Shown here in pieces: positions 1-5,004 of a DNA stretch of 5,004 nt. The DNA is from Dehalococcoidia bacterium. Lineage in GTDB: Bacteria; Chloroflexota; Dehalococcoidia; Dehalococcoidales; RBG-16-60-22. A program made the position numbers and the translations under genes. The stretch's first letter is position 1, and the number at the start of each line of letters is the position of its first letter. Location: positions 1 through 5,004 of the forward strand of contig JAUWLN010000124.1 of assembly GCA_030613665.1 (NCBI GenBank), given 5' to 3'. The notes under the pieces were generated by a model. The model saw nothing but the letters and a program-made list of their open reading frames with translations, ran no database searches and had not been told where the DNA came from.

Positions 1-1
1 T

Positions 2-82
2 ATGCTTGCTAAGATTAAAATGCCGGAAGGCGCAGATAAGCTTCGCGCCCTAGCCGCAGGGAAACACCAAAACCCCAAATAA
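2..82 (+). CDS. Possible 3' end of a convergent gene (partial)
   Basis: A plus-strand frame is open from the left edge to a TAA at 80-82 and reads as a lysine- and alanine-rich tail ending KHQNPK. It could be the C-terminus of a gene that starts outside the window and converges on the purA-hydrolase frame, leaving about 90 bases between the two stop codons. The stretch is too short to recognise a family, and an open frame of 27 codons at a contig edge can occur by chance. The bases from 83 to 172 show no hairpin followed by a T-run and no other convincing gene. Confidence 0.25.
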   Translation: MLAKIKMPEGADKLRALAAGKHQNPK

Positions 83-172
83 CACCGACACCGCGGGACC
101 ACCAGGGACAAACATTAAATCACGCGATTGCAGCAAGTAAATGCCGGTCGCCAAGCAATAAACCTCATCTTC

Positions 173-457
173 TCATTGCAGATATTGCCGGAAAAATGTC
201 ACCGTACGCTCAATTGCTTGCTGGCGGCGATGATTATCTGAGAAACGATGATCGGCCCCCGGAATGATATCAAGCGTTTTGGGTTCCCTCAATCTTTGGT
301 AAATGTTGTAAGCATGTTCGACCGGAACCCACTCGTCTTTTTGACCGTGCAATACCAGACAACGGTTCAAACTGTTCAGTATATTACCCAGACGGTATTT
401 GATTAAATCAGTATAAAAATCATTTTTCAAGACCGGCAGGTCGGATGTCTTCCGGTT
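173..457 (-). other. Alpha/beta hydrolase C-terminal remnant inside the chimeric frame
   Basis: The last ~94 residues of the frame above look like the C-terminal third of a serine hydrolase of the alpha/beta fold (dienelactone hydrolase or acyl-peptidase-like). The strand-plus-acid segment CLVLHGQKDEWVPVEHA carries the likely catalytic Asp308, and IIPGADHRFSDNHRR carries the likely catalytic His337, followed by a typical closing helix ending FFRQYLQ. The first two-thirds of such an enzyme, including the GxSxG nucleophile elbow, is absent, so it cannot be an active hydrolase alone. Hand-counted GC is about 43% over 181-420, against about 66% over 481-600 in the adjoining purA part, which suggests a different origin for this piece. 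Confidence 0.75.
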
Positions 458-1258
458 TTTTGACAAAACGCCTAGAACATCGTCTATCCTGGTCGGTCCC
501 AGGCCAACCCCCAGGCAGCCTCCTCCGGCCAGCGGTGAAGATGAGGTGGCGTAAGGGTAGGTGCCGAAATCAGGGTCCAGCAAAGCCCCCTGGGCCCCTT
601 CCAGCATTACCTTTTTCCCGTCGTCTACCGCCTTTTCCAGCAGAGCTGAGGTGTCGCAGATGTGGGGAGCCAGTATCTCGCCGTACCGGCAGTATTCGTC
701 AAATATTTCGTCCTCCGATAGCGGGTCGGCGTTATAGACCTTGGTCAACAGCGTGTTCTTGCCGGTGAGCACAGCGTGAAGCCGCTCGCGAAAAACATCC
801 TTGTCCAGAAGGTCACTGGTCCTGAGTCCCAAACGGGAGGCTTTATCGGCAAAGGCGGGGCCGATGCCCTTACGTGTGGTGCCGATAGCTTTACCTCCCC
901 GCGCCTCTTCCTCCAGTCCATCGAGAAGAATGTGGTAGGGCATTACCAGGTGAGCCCGGTCACTGATGAAAAAACGCGAGGTGTCCACGCCGCGCTGCTT
1001 GAGCGCGCCCAATTCGTCGAGCAAGACGCGGGGGTTGACCACCACGCCGTTTCCAATCACGGAGGTGGCTTTGGGCGAAAAAATACCGGAAGGGACAAGA
1101 TGTAAGGCGAACTCGCCTTGCTGGTTGACCACGGTGTGCCCGGCATTGTCCCCGCCGGAAAAACGCATTACCATATCTGCCTGCTCGGCAAGCAGGTCAA
1201 CTATCTTTCCTTTGCCCTCGTCTCCCCAGTGAGCTCCAATAATCGCAATTACTGGCAT
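173..1258 (-). CDS. purA: Chimeric frame: adenylosuccinate synthetase N-terminal part joined to alpha/beta hydrolase C-terminal part
   Basis: Residues 1-267 are clearly PurA, the enzyme that joins IMP and aspartate using GTP to make adenylosuccinate in AMP synthesis. The P-loop WGDEGKGK (11-18), the GGDNAGHT segment (35-42) with the catalytic-type His41, the TTRKGIGPAFADK signature (127-139), the IMP-site block LEGAQGALLDPDFGTYPY (219-236) and IDDVLGVL (258-265) are all present. Then PurA stops: the expected continuation (KAYTTRVG-like), the aspartate-binding arginine loop and the TKLD guanine-recognition motif are missing. Normal bacterial PurA is about 420-430 residues. Residues ~268-361 instead match the end of an alpha/beta hydrolase. 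The start is an ATG with GGGAGG five bases upstream (1264-1269), 27 bases after the phosphatidyltransferase stop, so it is probably cotranscribed with that gene. As drawn, the product is unlikely to have PurA activity. It may be an assembly join. Confidence 0.9.
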   Translation of the reverse strand: MPVIAIIGAHWGDEGKGKIVDLLAEQADMVMRFSGGDNAGHTVVNQQGEFALHLVPSGIFSPKATSVIGNGVVVNPRVLLDELGALKQRGVDTSRFFISDRAHLVMPYHILLDGLEEEARGGKAIGTTRKGIGPAFADKASRLGLRTSDLLDKDVFRERLHAVLTGKNTLLTKVYNADPLSEDEIFDEYCRYGEILAPHICDTSALLEKAVDDGKKVMLEGAQGALLDPDFGTYPYATSSSPLAGGGCLGVGLGPTRIDDVLGVLSKNRKTSDLPVLKNDFYTDLIKYRLGNILNSLNRCLVLHGQKDEWVPVEHAYNIYQRLREPKTLDIIPGADHRFSDNHRRQQAIERTVTFFRQYLQ

Positions 1259-1285
1259 TCTAGCCTCCCGAAAATGATGTGAAAA

Positions 1286-1930
1286 CTACTCTCCCTTTGT
1301 CTGCTGCCATATGTGGAGCAGCCTCTGGATAATGGTCACGTAGCTGAAAAAAGCAACGATACCCAGCGCTATAATCAGCGCATAGTCAATGCTGCTTAAC
1401 AGAAGCCCCAGTGATATGATGATTATTCTTTCCGCACGGGTGAAGAGGCCTACCTCTCCAACCAGGCCAGCCGCTTCTGCCCGGGCCCGGAGGTAGCTGA
1501 CCGTCAGCGCGCCGGGCAACGTGAAACCGACAACAAGTATGCCGGGCACCGAAAGATATTTGACAAAAAATATTAAAAGACCCAGCAGGATGGCTGCCTC
1601 ACCCAGGCGGTCCAGAATTGAATCAAGGATGCCGCCGAATTTTGTGCTTTTATCGATAAAGCGGGCTAGCGCCCCGTCCAGCATGTCAAACAGCCCGGAA
1701 ATAAGGACAACGAAGCCGGCGATAAAAGGTTGCTCGAGAGCAATAAGCGCTGCCGCCCCGAAGGAAAGCAACAGACCAAACCAGGTCAGGGCGTTGGGGG
1801 TTATGCCTGTTTTGGCCAGGAGCCGTACCAGTGGTCGGGAAAGGCGATAGGCGGTGGCTTTGCGGGCTTCGGCTAGCCGGGACTTGAACGGCTGTTTTTT
1901 TGAGGCGATGCTAACTGAGTTCCCTTCCAT
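1286..1930 (-). CDS. pgsA: CDP-alcohol phosphatidyltransferase, probable phosphatidylinositol-phosphate synthase
   Basis: This 214-residue membrane enzyme transfers a phosphatidyl group from a CDP-activated lipid to an alcohol, releasing CMP. The family signature is complete: D82-x2-D85-G86-x2-A89-R90-x8-G99-x3-D103-x3-D107, the aspartates being those that bind the metal ions. About six hydrophobic membrane segments follow a basic N-terminus, at roughly 46-66, 68-85, 110-127, 128-146, 167-182 and 184-203. The SYLRARAEAAG segment (145-155) resembles the basic patch that holds inositol phosphate in actinobacterial and archaeal inositol-phospholipid synthases. With ino1 sitting 60 bases upstream, inositol phosphate is the likely acceptor. 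Phosphatidylglycerophosphate synthesis is the main alternative, and the symbol is tentative. The ATG at 1928-1930 has only a weak ribosome binding site, but an in-frame TGA lies two codons before it and no later ATG, GTG or TTG occurs before the catalytic domain, so it is the best start. Confidence 0.9.
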   Translation of the reverse strand: MEGNSVSIASKKQPFKSRLAEARKATAYRLSRPLVRLLAKTGITPNALTWFGLLLSFGAAALIALEQPFIAGFVVLISGLFDMLDGALARFIDKSTKFGGILDSILDRLGEAAILLGLLIFFVKYLSVPGILVVGFTLPGALTVSYLRARAEAAGLVGEVGLFTRAERIIIISLGLLLSSIDYALIIALGIVAFFSYVTIIQRLLHIWQQTKGE

Positions 1931-1990
1931 TCTTCAGACCCAAAAAATCCCCTTGCTCTGCCAGTTGTTGTCCGGAAACCTCGCGAAGCT

Positions 1991-3085
1991 TTACTTGGCT
2001 GGTTTGCCTGCTTTGACCATGTCAGCGATGAACTTTTCCACCATCTGGTGCGCTTCCGCATCTGTGTACTGGACAGGGGGTGATTTCATGAAGTAAGCGG
2101 ACGGTTCGGCCAGTTCCCCGGAAAGCCCGCGGTCCATGGCCAGCTTGCAGCACCTGATGGCGTCAATGACCACGCCGGCGGAGTTGGGGCTGTCCCAGAC
2201 CTCCATTTTCATCTCCAGGTTCAGCGGCACATCGCCGAAAGTACGGCCTTCCATCTTGATGTAACAGAACTTGCGGTCGTGAAGCCAGGGAACGTAGTCG
2301 CTGGGGCCGACGTATATATCGTCGGGATTCATCTTGTAATCAAGCTGTGAGGTGACCGAGTTGGTCTTGGAAATCTTCTTGGACTCGAGCCGCTCTCGCT
2401 CCAGCATGTTGTAGAAGTCGGTATTGCCGCCGAAGTTCATCTGGTAGGTGTGCTCCAGCTTGACGCCGCGGTCCCGGAACAGGCGTGTCAGCACGCGGTG
2501 GGTAATGGTGGCGCCGACCTGCGATTTTATATCATCGCCTATAACAGGTAGCCCTTTTTCGGCGAAGCGTTTCTGCCAGTACTTCTCGCGGGCGATAAAA
2601 ACGGGGATGCAGTTGACGAAACCGCAGCCTGCCGTCAGTATCTGCTCTATATACCACTTGGTTGCCTCTTCGCTGCCGACCGGCAGGTAGTTGATGACGA
2701 CATCGGTTTTGGTCTCCTTGAGGATGCTGACGATATCGGCCGTCGGCCCGGGAGCTTTCTGTATTATCTGGGACAGGTATTTGCCCAGACCGTCGTGGGT
2801 CATACCGCGTTGCACTATGACACCCGTAGAGGGTACTTCGCAGAATTTAAAAGTGTTATTCGGTGGTGTATAGATAGCTTCGGCCAGGTCTTTGCCCACC
2901 TTGTTTTTATCAATGTCAATGGCGGCCACGAAATTGATGTCGCTGATGTGGTATCCGCCGAGATTCACGTGCATTAAGCCGGGTACAAATTCGTTTGCCT
3001 TTGCTTTCTCATAATAACTGACCCCCTGGACAAGAGACGAGGAACAGTTACCAACACCGATGATGGCCACGTTTATTTTTCCCAT
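1991..3085 (-). CDS. ino1: Inositol-1-phosphate synthase (myo-inositol-3-phosphate synthase)
   Basis: A 364-residue cytosolic NAD-dependent enzyme that turns glucose-6-phosphate into inositol 3-phosphate (1L-myo-inositol 1-phosphate). Numbered from the ATG at 3083-3085, the Rossmann loop is IIGVGNCSSS (8-17), followed by NYLPVGS (132-138), GDDIKSQVGAT (183-193) with the conserved catalytic-type lysine at 187, QMNFGGNTDF (215-224), SKTNSV (239-244) with a second conserved lysine, and PSDYVPWLHDRK (261-272). The length and motif spelling fit the short actinobacterial/archaeal form rather than the ~500-residue eukaryotic one. The frame can be extended 12 codons to a GTG at 3119-3121, but that GTG overlaps the candidate -10 box, and the extension (STDDIKGDKPD) precedes the usual start of the family. 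The ATG has AAGGGGG upstream. The next gene downstream is a phosphatidyltransferase that can use the product, so the two probably act in inositol lipid synthesis. Confidence 0.95.
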   Translation of the reverse strand: MGKINVAIIGVGNCSSSLVQGVSYYEKAKANEFVPGLMHVNLGGYHISDINFVAAIDIDKNKVGKDLAEAIYTPPNNTFKFCEVPSTGVIVQRGMTHDGLGKYLSQIIQKAPGPTADIVSILKETKTDVVINYLPVGSEEATKWYIEQILTAGCGFVNCIPVFIAREKYWQKRFAEKGLPVIGDDIKSQVGATITHRVLTRLFRDRGVKLEHTYQMNFGGNTDFYNMLERERLESKKISKTNSVTSQLDYKMNPDDIYVGPSDYVPWLHDRKFCYIKMEGRTFGDVPLNLEMKMEVWDSPNSAGVVIDAIRCCKLAMDRGLSGELAEPSAYFMKSPPVQYTDAEAHQMVEKFIADMVKAGKPAK

Positions 3086-3096
3086 ATCAGGCTTAT

Positions 3097-3103
3097 CCCC
3101 CTT
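3097..3103 (-). promoter_or_regulatory. Ribosome binding site of ino1
   Basis: AAGGGGG on the minus strand lies 11 bases before the ATG at 3083-3085. It lies inside the coding sequence if the longer GTG start is used, which supports the shorter protein. The spacing is slightly long but workable. Confidence 0.65.
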
Positions 3104-3119
3104 AATATCATCGGTTGAC

Positions 3120-3149
3120 ACTATACCTTTATTAGGCGTGCGGTGTCAA
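3120..3149 (-). promoter_or_regulatory. Sigma70-type promoter for ino1 and the phosphatidyltransferase
   Basis: On the minus strand a perfect -35 box TTGACA (3144-3149) is followed after 18 bases by TATAGT (3120-3125), one mismatch from the consensus -10 TATAAT. Transcription would start near 3113, giving a leader of about 28 bases that contains the AAGGGGG site before ino1. The promoter sits in the 107-bp gap after truB, so ino1 can be expressed independently of truB. This is read by eye only. Confidence 0.65.
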
Positions 3150-3163
3150 GTGATTTCACCTGA
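3146..3163 (-). promoter_or_regulatory. Imperfect dyad overlapping the -35 box (candidate operator)
   Basis: The minus-strand sequence TCAGGTGAAATCACTTGA is an inverted repeat: 8-base arms match at seven of eight positions around a central AA. Its last four bases are the first four of the -35 box TTGACA, so a protein bound here could block RNA polymerase. In RNA from upstream readthrough it could form only a short stem without a T-run, so a terminator is unlikely. No known regulator motif is recognised. Confidence 0.35.
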
Positions 3164-3192
3164 CGGGGCGTATCACAGCCTTGGCTTGACGG

Positions 3193-4086
3193 TTACTGAC
3201 GACTGTTTGAAAAGACCTTTTCCGGGTGCCACTGCCCTTTTTCCGGGTCAGGGCGCAGCACGCCCAGAAAATGCCCGCTGACAGTATAGGCCCGACAGCG
3301 GTCTCCCTTTGCTGATTCCAGTTGCAGCGTGACCGGTACCCCGTTTTTGATTAGCTGCTCCGTGGCCTCATCGACCACCACCGCCGGCCATGCCGAGAGC
3401 ACGGAGTCCATAGGGTGAACAAGATGTTCCCAGTGGCCCTGGCGGAAGGCATCTTCAAGATGGGATACACTTGCCGCATCCTCGATATCAAACGGGCCGT
3501 AGCGCTGGCGGACGAGATTTTTCAGGCTGGCGCCGCAGCCCAGGATTTGCCCGAGGTCATGGGCCAGCGAGCGTATATAAGTGCCTTTCCCGCATTCCAC
3601 TTCCACGGTAACGAGCGGCGGCTGAAAATCAATGATATCCAGACTGTGTATGGTCACGGGCCGGCTCTTCCGCTCGACGGTTATTCCAGCGCGGGCCAGC
3701 TCGTATAATCTCTTTCCCTGGTGCTTTACGGCGCTGTACATCGGCGGTGTCTGCCGGATAACGCCACGGAAAGAAGACAGCGCTTTTTCCACCTGCTCCC
3801 GGTGGATGCCGGCGGGGTTTTCCTGCTGGATAATACTACCGCTGGCATCATAGGTATCGGTGGTTACTCCCAGTTCAATCTCAGCCCGGTAGGTCTTGCG
3901 GGCAGCGGCGAGGAACTCGACGACGCGCGTCGCCTGCCCGAGACAAACCGGCAGCACACCGGTCGCCAGCGGGTCGAGAGTGCCGGCGTGCCCGACGCGG
4001 CGCTCGCCGCTGAGCCGCTTCACCAGGGCGACCACGCGGTAAGAAGTCATATCCCGGGGCTTGTCAATATTCAGTATTCCGTCCAC
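3193..4086 (-). CDS. truB: tRNA pseudouridine-55 synthase
   Basis: TruB converts uridine 55 of the T-arm of tRNAs to pseudouridine. Numbered from the GTG at 4084-4086 (297 residues), the protein opens with DGILNIDKPRDMTS, typical of the family, followed by the catalytic motif GHAGTLDPLATGVL with Asp38. Further family blocks are KTYRAEIELG (64-73), PPMYSAVKHQGKRLYELA (115-132) and GKGTYIRSLAHDLG (166-179). A PUA-like RNA-binding tail occupies about 233-290. The length is normal and no key residue is missing. The frame can be extended two codons to a TTG at 4090-4092, but the GAGGG ribosome binding site touches that TTG with no spacing, whereas it lies six bases before the GTG. The gene begins 31 bases after the coiled-coil protein gene and is probably cotranscribed with it. 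The usual bacterial partners rbfA, infB and nusA are not seen here. Confidence 0.95.
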   Translation of the reverse strand: MDGILNIDKPRDMTSYRVVALVKRLSGERRVGHAGTLDPLATGVLPVCLGQATRVVEFLAAARKTYRAEIELGVTTDTYDASGSIIQQENPAGIHREQVEKALSSFRGVIRQTPPMYSAVKHQGKRLYELARAGITVERKSRPVTIHSLDIIDFQPPLVTVEVECGKGTYIRSLAHDLGQILGCGASLKNLVRQRYGPFDIEDAASVSHLEDAFRQGHWEHLVHPMDSVLSAWPAVVVDEATEQLIKNGVPVTLQLESAKGDRCRAYTVSGHFLGVLRPDPEKGQWHPEKVFSNSRQ

Positions 4087-4092
4087 ATTCAA

Positions 4093-4097
4093 CCCTC
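4093..4097 (-). promoter_or_regulatory. Ribosome binding site deciding the truB start
   Basis: GAGGG on the minus strand stands directly against the TTG at 4090-4092 but six bases before the GTG at 4084-4086. This spacing, together with the family's usual first residues (M-D/N-G-I-L), favours the GTG as the start. Confidence 0.6.
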
Positions 4098-4117
4098 GAA
4101 AACAAGGTCAACTCTTT

Positions 4118-4867
4118 TTACCAGGCAAGCAGCACTTCTTCGATGGTATCATCGTGGCTCGGTTTCACGTATGTGACCCCCTCTTTGGGCACGACGCATT
4201 TGTGGAAAGGCTTGCCTATTTCAATTTCTACCAGGTCATCATATTGCGGTTCAATATAAATCAAGCCTCTATCTATGGTGTTGAAGGCGACAATCGCGTG
4301 CCCCGTCCCGCCTGAAAATCTGACGGAAACGTAAGCGCATCGGATATCTTTTTCCTCGGCGCGATTGCACAGGTCGGTAGTGAACTCGATGCACTCGTAC
4401 TCACCCGTTATGTATTCAGCTTCGTCCGTATCATCGTCTTCCAGGAAACGCAGCATCTCCTGATAAGTCGGGTCTTTAATGGTATAATCGTGACCGGTCA
4501 TCAGCCCTTCATAGTTAATCTGTAATTCAGATAACTCTATTTCCCTATCATCCAGTTCTGCCTGTGTTGTGCTGAGGCGGTCCAGCGTGGAGGCCATCTC
4601 GGTTTCGGCTGCCCGCCGGCCTTCTTTTGTTGCTTGCAGTTCTATCTCGGTGACGGATAATGCTAACACAGTTGATTCCAGTTCTGTTTTCGCGGCACCC
4701 AGCTCCCCTTTCGTTGCCGCCAGCCCGGTTTCGGCCGAATCCAGCTGTGTCTGTGTGGAGTTTAACTCCACTTCGACCGCGTATAATTGAGTGCTGGTAT
4801 TGAAGTAAAGCAGGTATGAGAAGACAGATGCACCGGCCAGAAGGACAATAATTAACCATCTTTTCAT
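4118..4867 (-). CDS. Membrane-anchored coiled-coil protein with C-terminal transglutaminase-like Cys/His domain
   Basis: No named gene is recognised. The 249-residue protein starts MKRW, followed by one hydrophobic segment (about 4-22) that looks like an uncleaved signal anchor, which would place the rest outside the membrane. Residues 28-119 form a long coiled coil: leucine falls at every seventh position from 28 to 77, then Arg84, Met91 and Leu98, 105 and 112. After a short acidic linker (DDDTDEAEY, 144-152), the C-terminal ~95 residues resemble a small transglutaminase/papain-like fold. Cys159 lies at the start of a predicted helix (YECIEFTTDLCNRAEE), His190 is in GGTGHAIVAFNT, and an acidic residue follows in YIEPQYDD (Glu206 or Asp210). 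Related domains of unknown role (GHAIVAF...GLIYIEPQ) occur in Chloroflexota and methanogenic archaea; this is from memory of the family. Whether it is a peptidase, a crosslinker or an inactive binding domain cannot be told. The ATG has AAGGGGG (4875-4881) seven bases upstream. Confidence 0.85.
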   Translation of the reverse strand: MKRWLIIVLLAGASVFSYLLYFNTSTQLYAVEVELNSTQTQLDSAETGLAATKGELGAAKTELESTVLALSVTEIELQATKEGRRAAETEMASTLDRLSTTQAELDDREIELSELQINYEGLMTGHDYTIKDPTYQEMLRFLEDDDTDEAEYITGEYECIEFTTDLCNRAEEKDIRCAYVSVRFSGGTGHAIVAFNTIDRGLIYIEPQYDDLVEIEIGKPFHKCVVPKEGVTYVKPSHDDTIEEVLLAW

Positions 4868-4903
4868 AGTGTTGCCCCCTTGAGTTAAGTTTGCGATGTA
4901 GTG

Positions 4904-4931
4904 AATATATCACGGAAACCGGAGTTCTCAG
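4904..4931 (-). promoter_or_regulatory. Weak candidate promoter of the coiled-coil gene
   Basis: On the minus strand TATATT (4904-4909) is one mismatch from a consensus -10 box, and CTGAGA (4926-4931), a four-of-six match to TTGACA, lies 16 bases upstream, overlapping the stop of the preceding gene. The -10 box is enclosed in a small dyad, GTGA-N5-TCAC (4901-4913). The resulting leader would be about 30 bases and include the AAGGGGG site. Confidence 0.35.
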
Positions 4932-5004
4932 CGGTCCGAAGGGTTCACATCATCGATGAGGTTCATGATATGCGCACCGCGCTCTATGGAGTTATCCCAG
5001 TGGA
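4928..5004 (-). CDS. C-terminal end of an unidentified gene (partial)
   Basis: A minus-strand frame enters from the right edge and ends at TGA (4928-4930). Its last 24 residues run from HWDNSIERG to NLIDDVNPSDR. The mixed, protein-like composition and the position just ahead of a same-strand gene with its own ribosome binding site support a real C-terminus. It leaves a 60-bp gap before the coiled-coil gene. The fragment is too short to name a family. Confidence 0.5.
   Translation of the reverse strand, partial: HWDNSIERGAHIMNLIDDVNPSDR

Noticed and set aside
29..49. Five-base-pair inverted repeat GGCGC...GCGCC, considered as a terminator for the purA-hydrolase frame.
   Set aside because: The stem is short, the loop is 11 bases and no T-run follows directly in either direction.
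50..154. Minus-strand frame of 34 codons from a TTG with GAGG upstream, hydrophobic (contains LMFVPGGPAVSVLFGVLVF).
   Set aside because: Short, rare start codon, no recognisable family, and it overlaps the possible plus-strand gene end. It may be a chance open frame.
445..1232. Several plus-strand open frames across purA.
   Set aside because: They run antisense to well-conserved PurA motifs, have arginine- and proline-rich compositions typical of shadow frames, and resemble no family.
1873..2061. Minus-strand 62-codon frame bridging ino1 and the phosphatidyltransferase.
   Set aside because: It overlaps both real genes in another frame and lacks protein-like features. It is a shadow.
4745..4760. 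Short tandem CTGTGT repeat within the coiled-coil gene.
   Set aside because: Only two copies, explained by repeated Thr-Gln codons in the coding sequence. Not a repeat array.
4548..4913. Minus-strand 121-codon frame overlapping the coiled-coil gene.
   Set aside because: It is the shifted frame of the repetitive coiled-coil region. The other frame has a clear ribosome binding site, membrane anchor and heptads.

Overview
The window is a compact bacterial gene block with almost all genes on the minus strand. It suggests a Chloroflexota (Dehalococcoidia-like) genome, probably from a metagenome. This assignment is an inference from three things: an actinobacterial/archaeal-style inositol-1-phosphate synthase, a RARAE-type CDP-alcohol phosphatidyltransferase, and mid-to-high GC with strong AGGGGG-type ribosome binding sites. 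No taxonomic marker is present, so it is tentative.

In the order of transcription, from the right edge leftward, the window holds: (1) the last 24 codons of an unidentified gene (4928-5004); (2) a membrane-anchored protein with a long leucine-heptad coiled coil and a small C-terminal transglutaminase-like Cys/His domain (4118-4867), with a candidate promoter of its own; (3) truB, tRNA pseudouridine-55 synthase (3193-4086); (4) a 107-bp gap with a good sigma70-type promoter and an overlapping dyad; (5) ino1, inositol-1-phosphate synthase (1991-3085); (6) a CDP-alcohol phosphatidyltransferase, probably phosphatidylinositol-phosphate synthase (1286-1930); (7) an open frame (173-1258) whose first ~267 codons are the N-terminal part of adenylosuccinate synthetase (purA) and whose last ~94 codons are the C-terminal end of an alpha/beta hydrolase. 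The leftmost 172 bases may hold the 3' end of a convergent plus-strand gene.

ino1 and the phosphatidyltransferase form a plausible two-step route: glucose-6-phosphate to inositol phosphate, then transfer of a phosphatidyl group from CDP-diacylglycerol to give an inositol phospholipid. They are adjacent and appear to share the promoter before ino1. truB and the purA fragment are housekeeping neighbours with no evident link to that route.

The most unusual point is the purA-hydrolase frame. It joins two unrelated families in frame, lacks the part of PurA that binds aspartate and the guanine base, lacks the hydrolase nucleophile, and shows a sharp drop in GC at the junction. It is either a real deletion or recombination scar or an assembly join; the sequence alone cannot decide. 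No CRISPR array, tRNA, rRNA, insertion sequence or recognisable defence system was seen.
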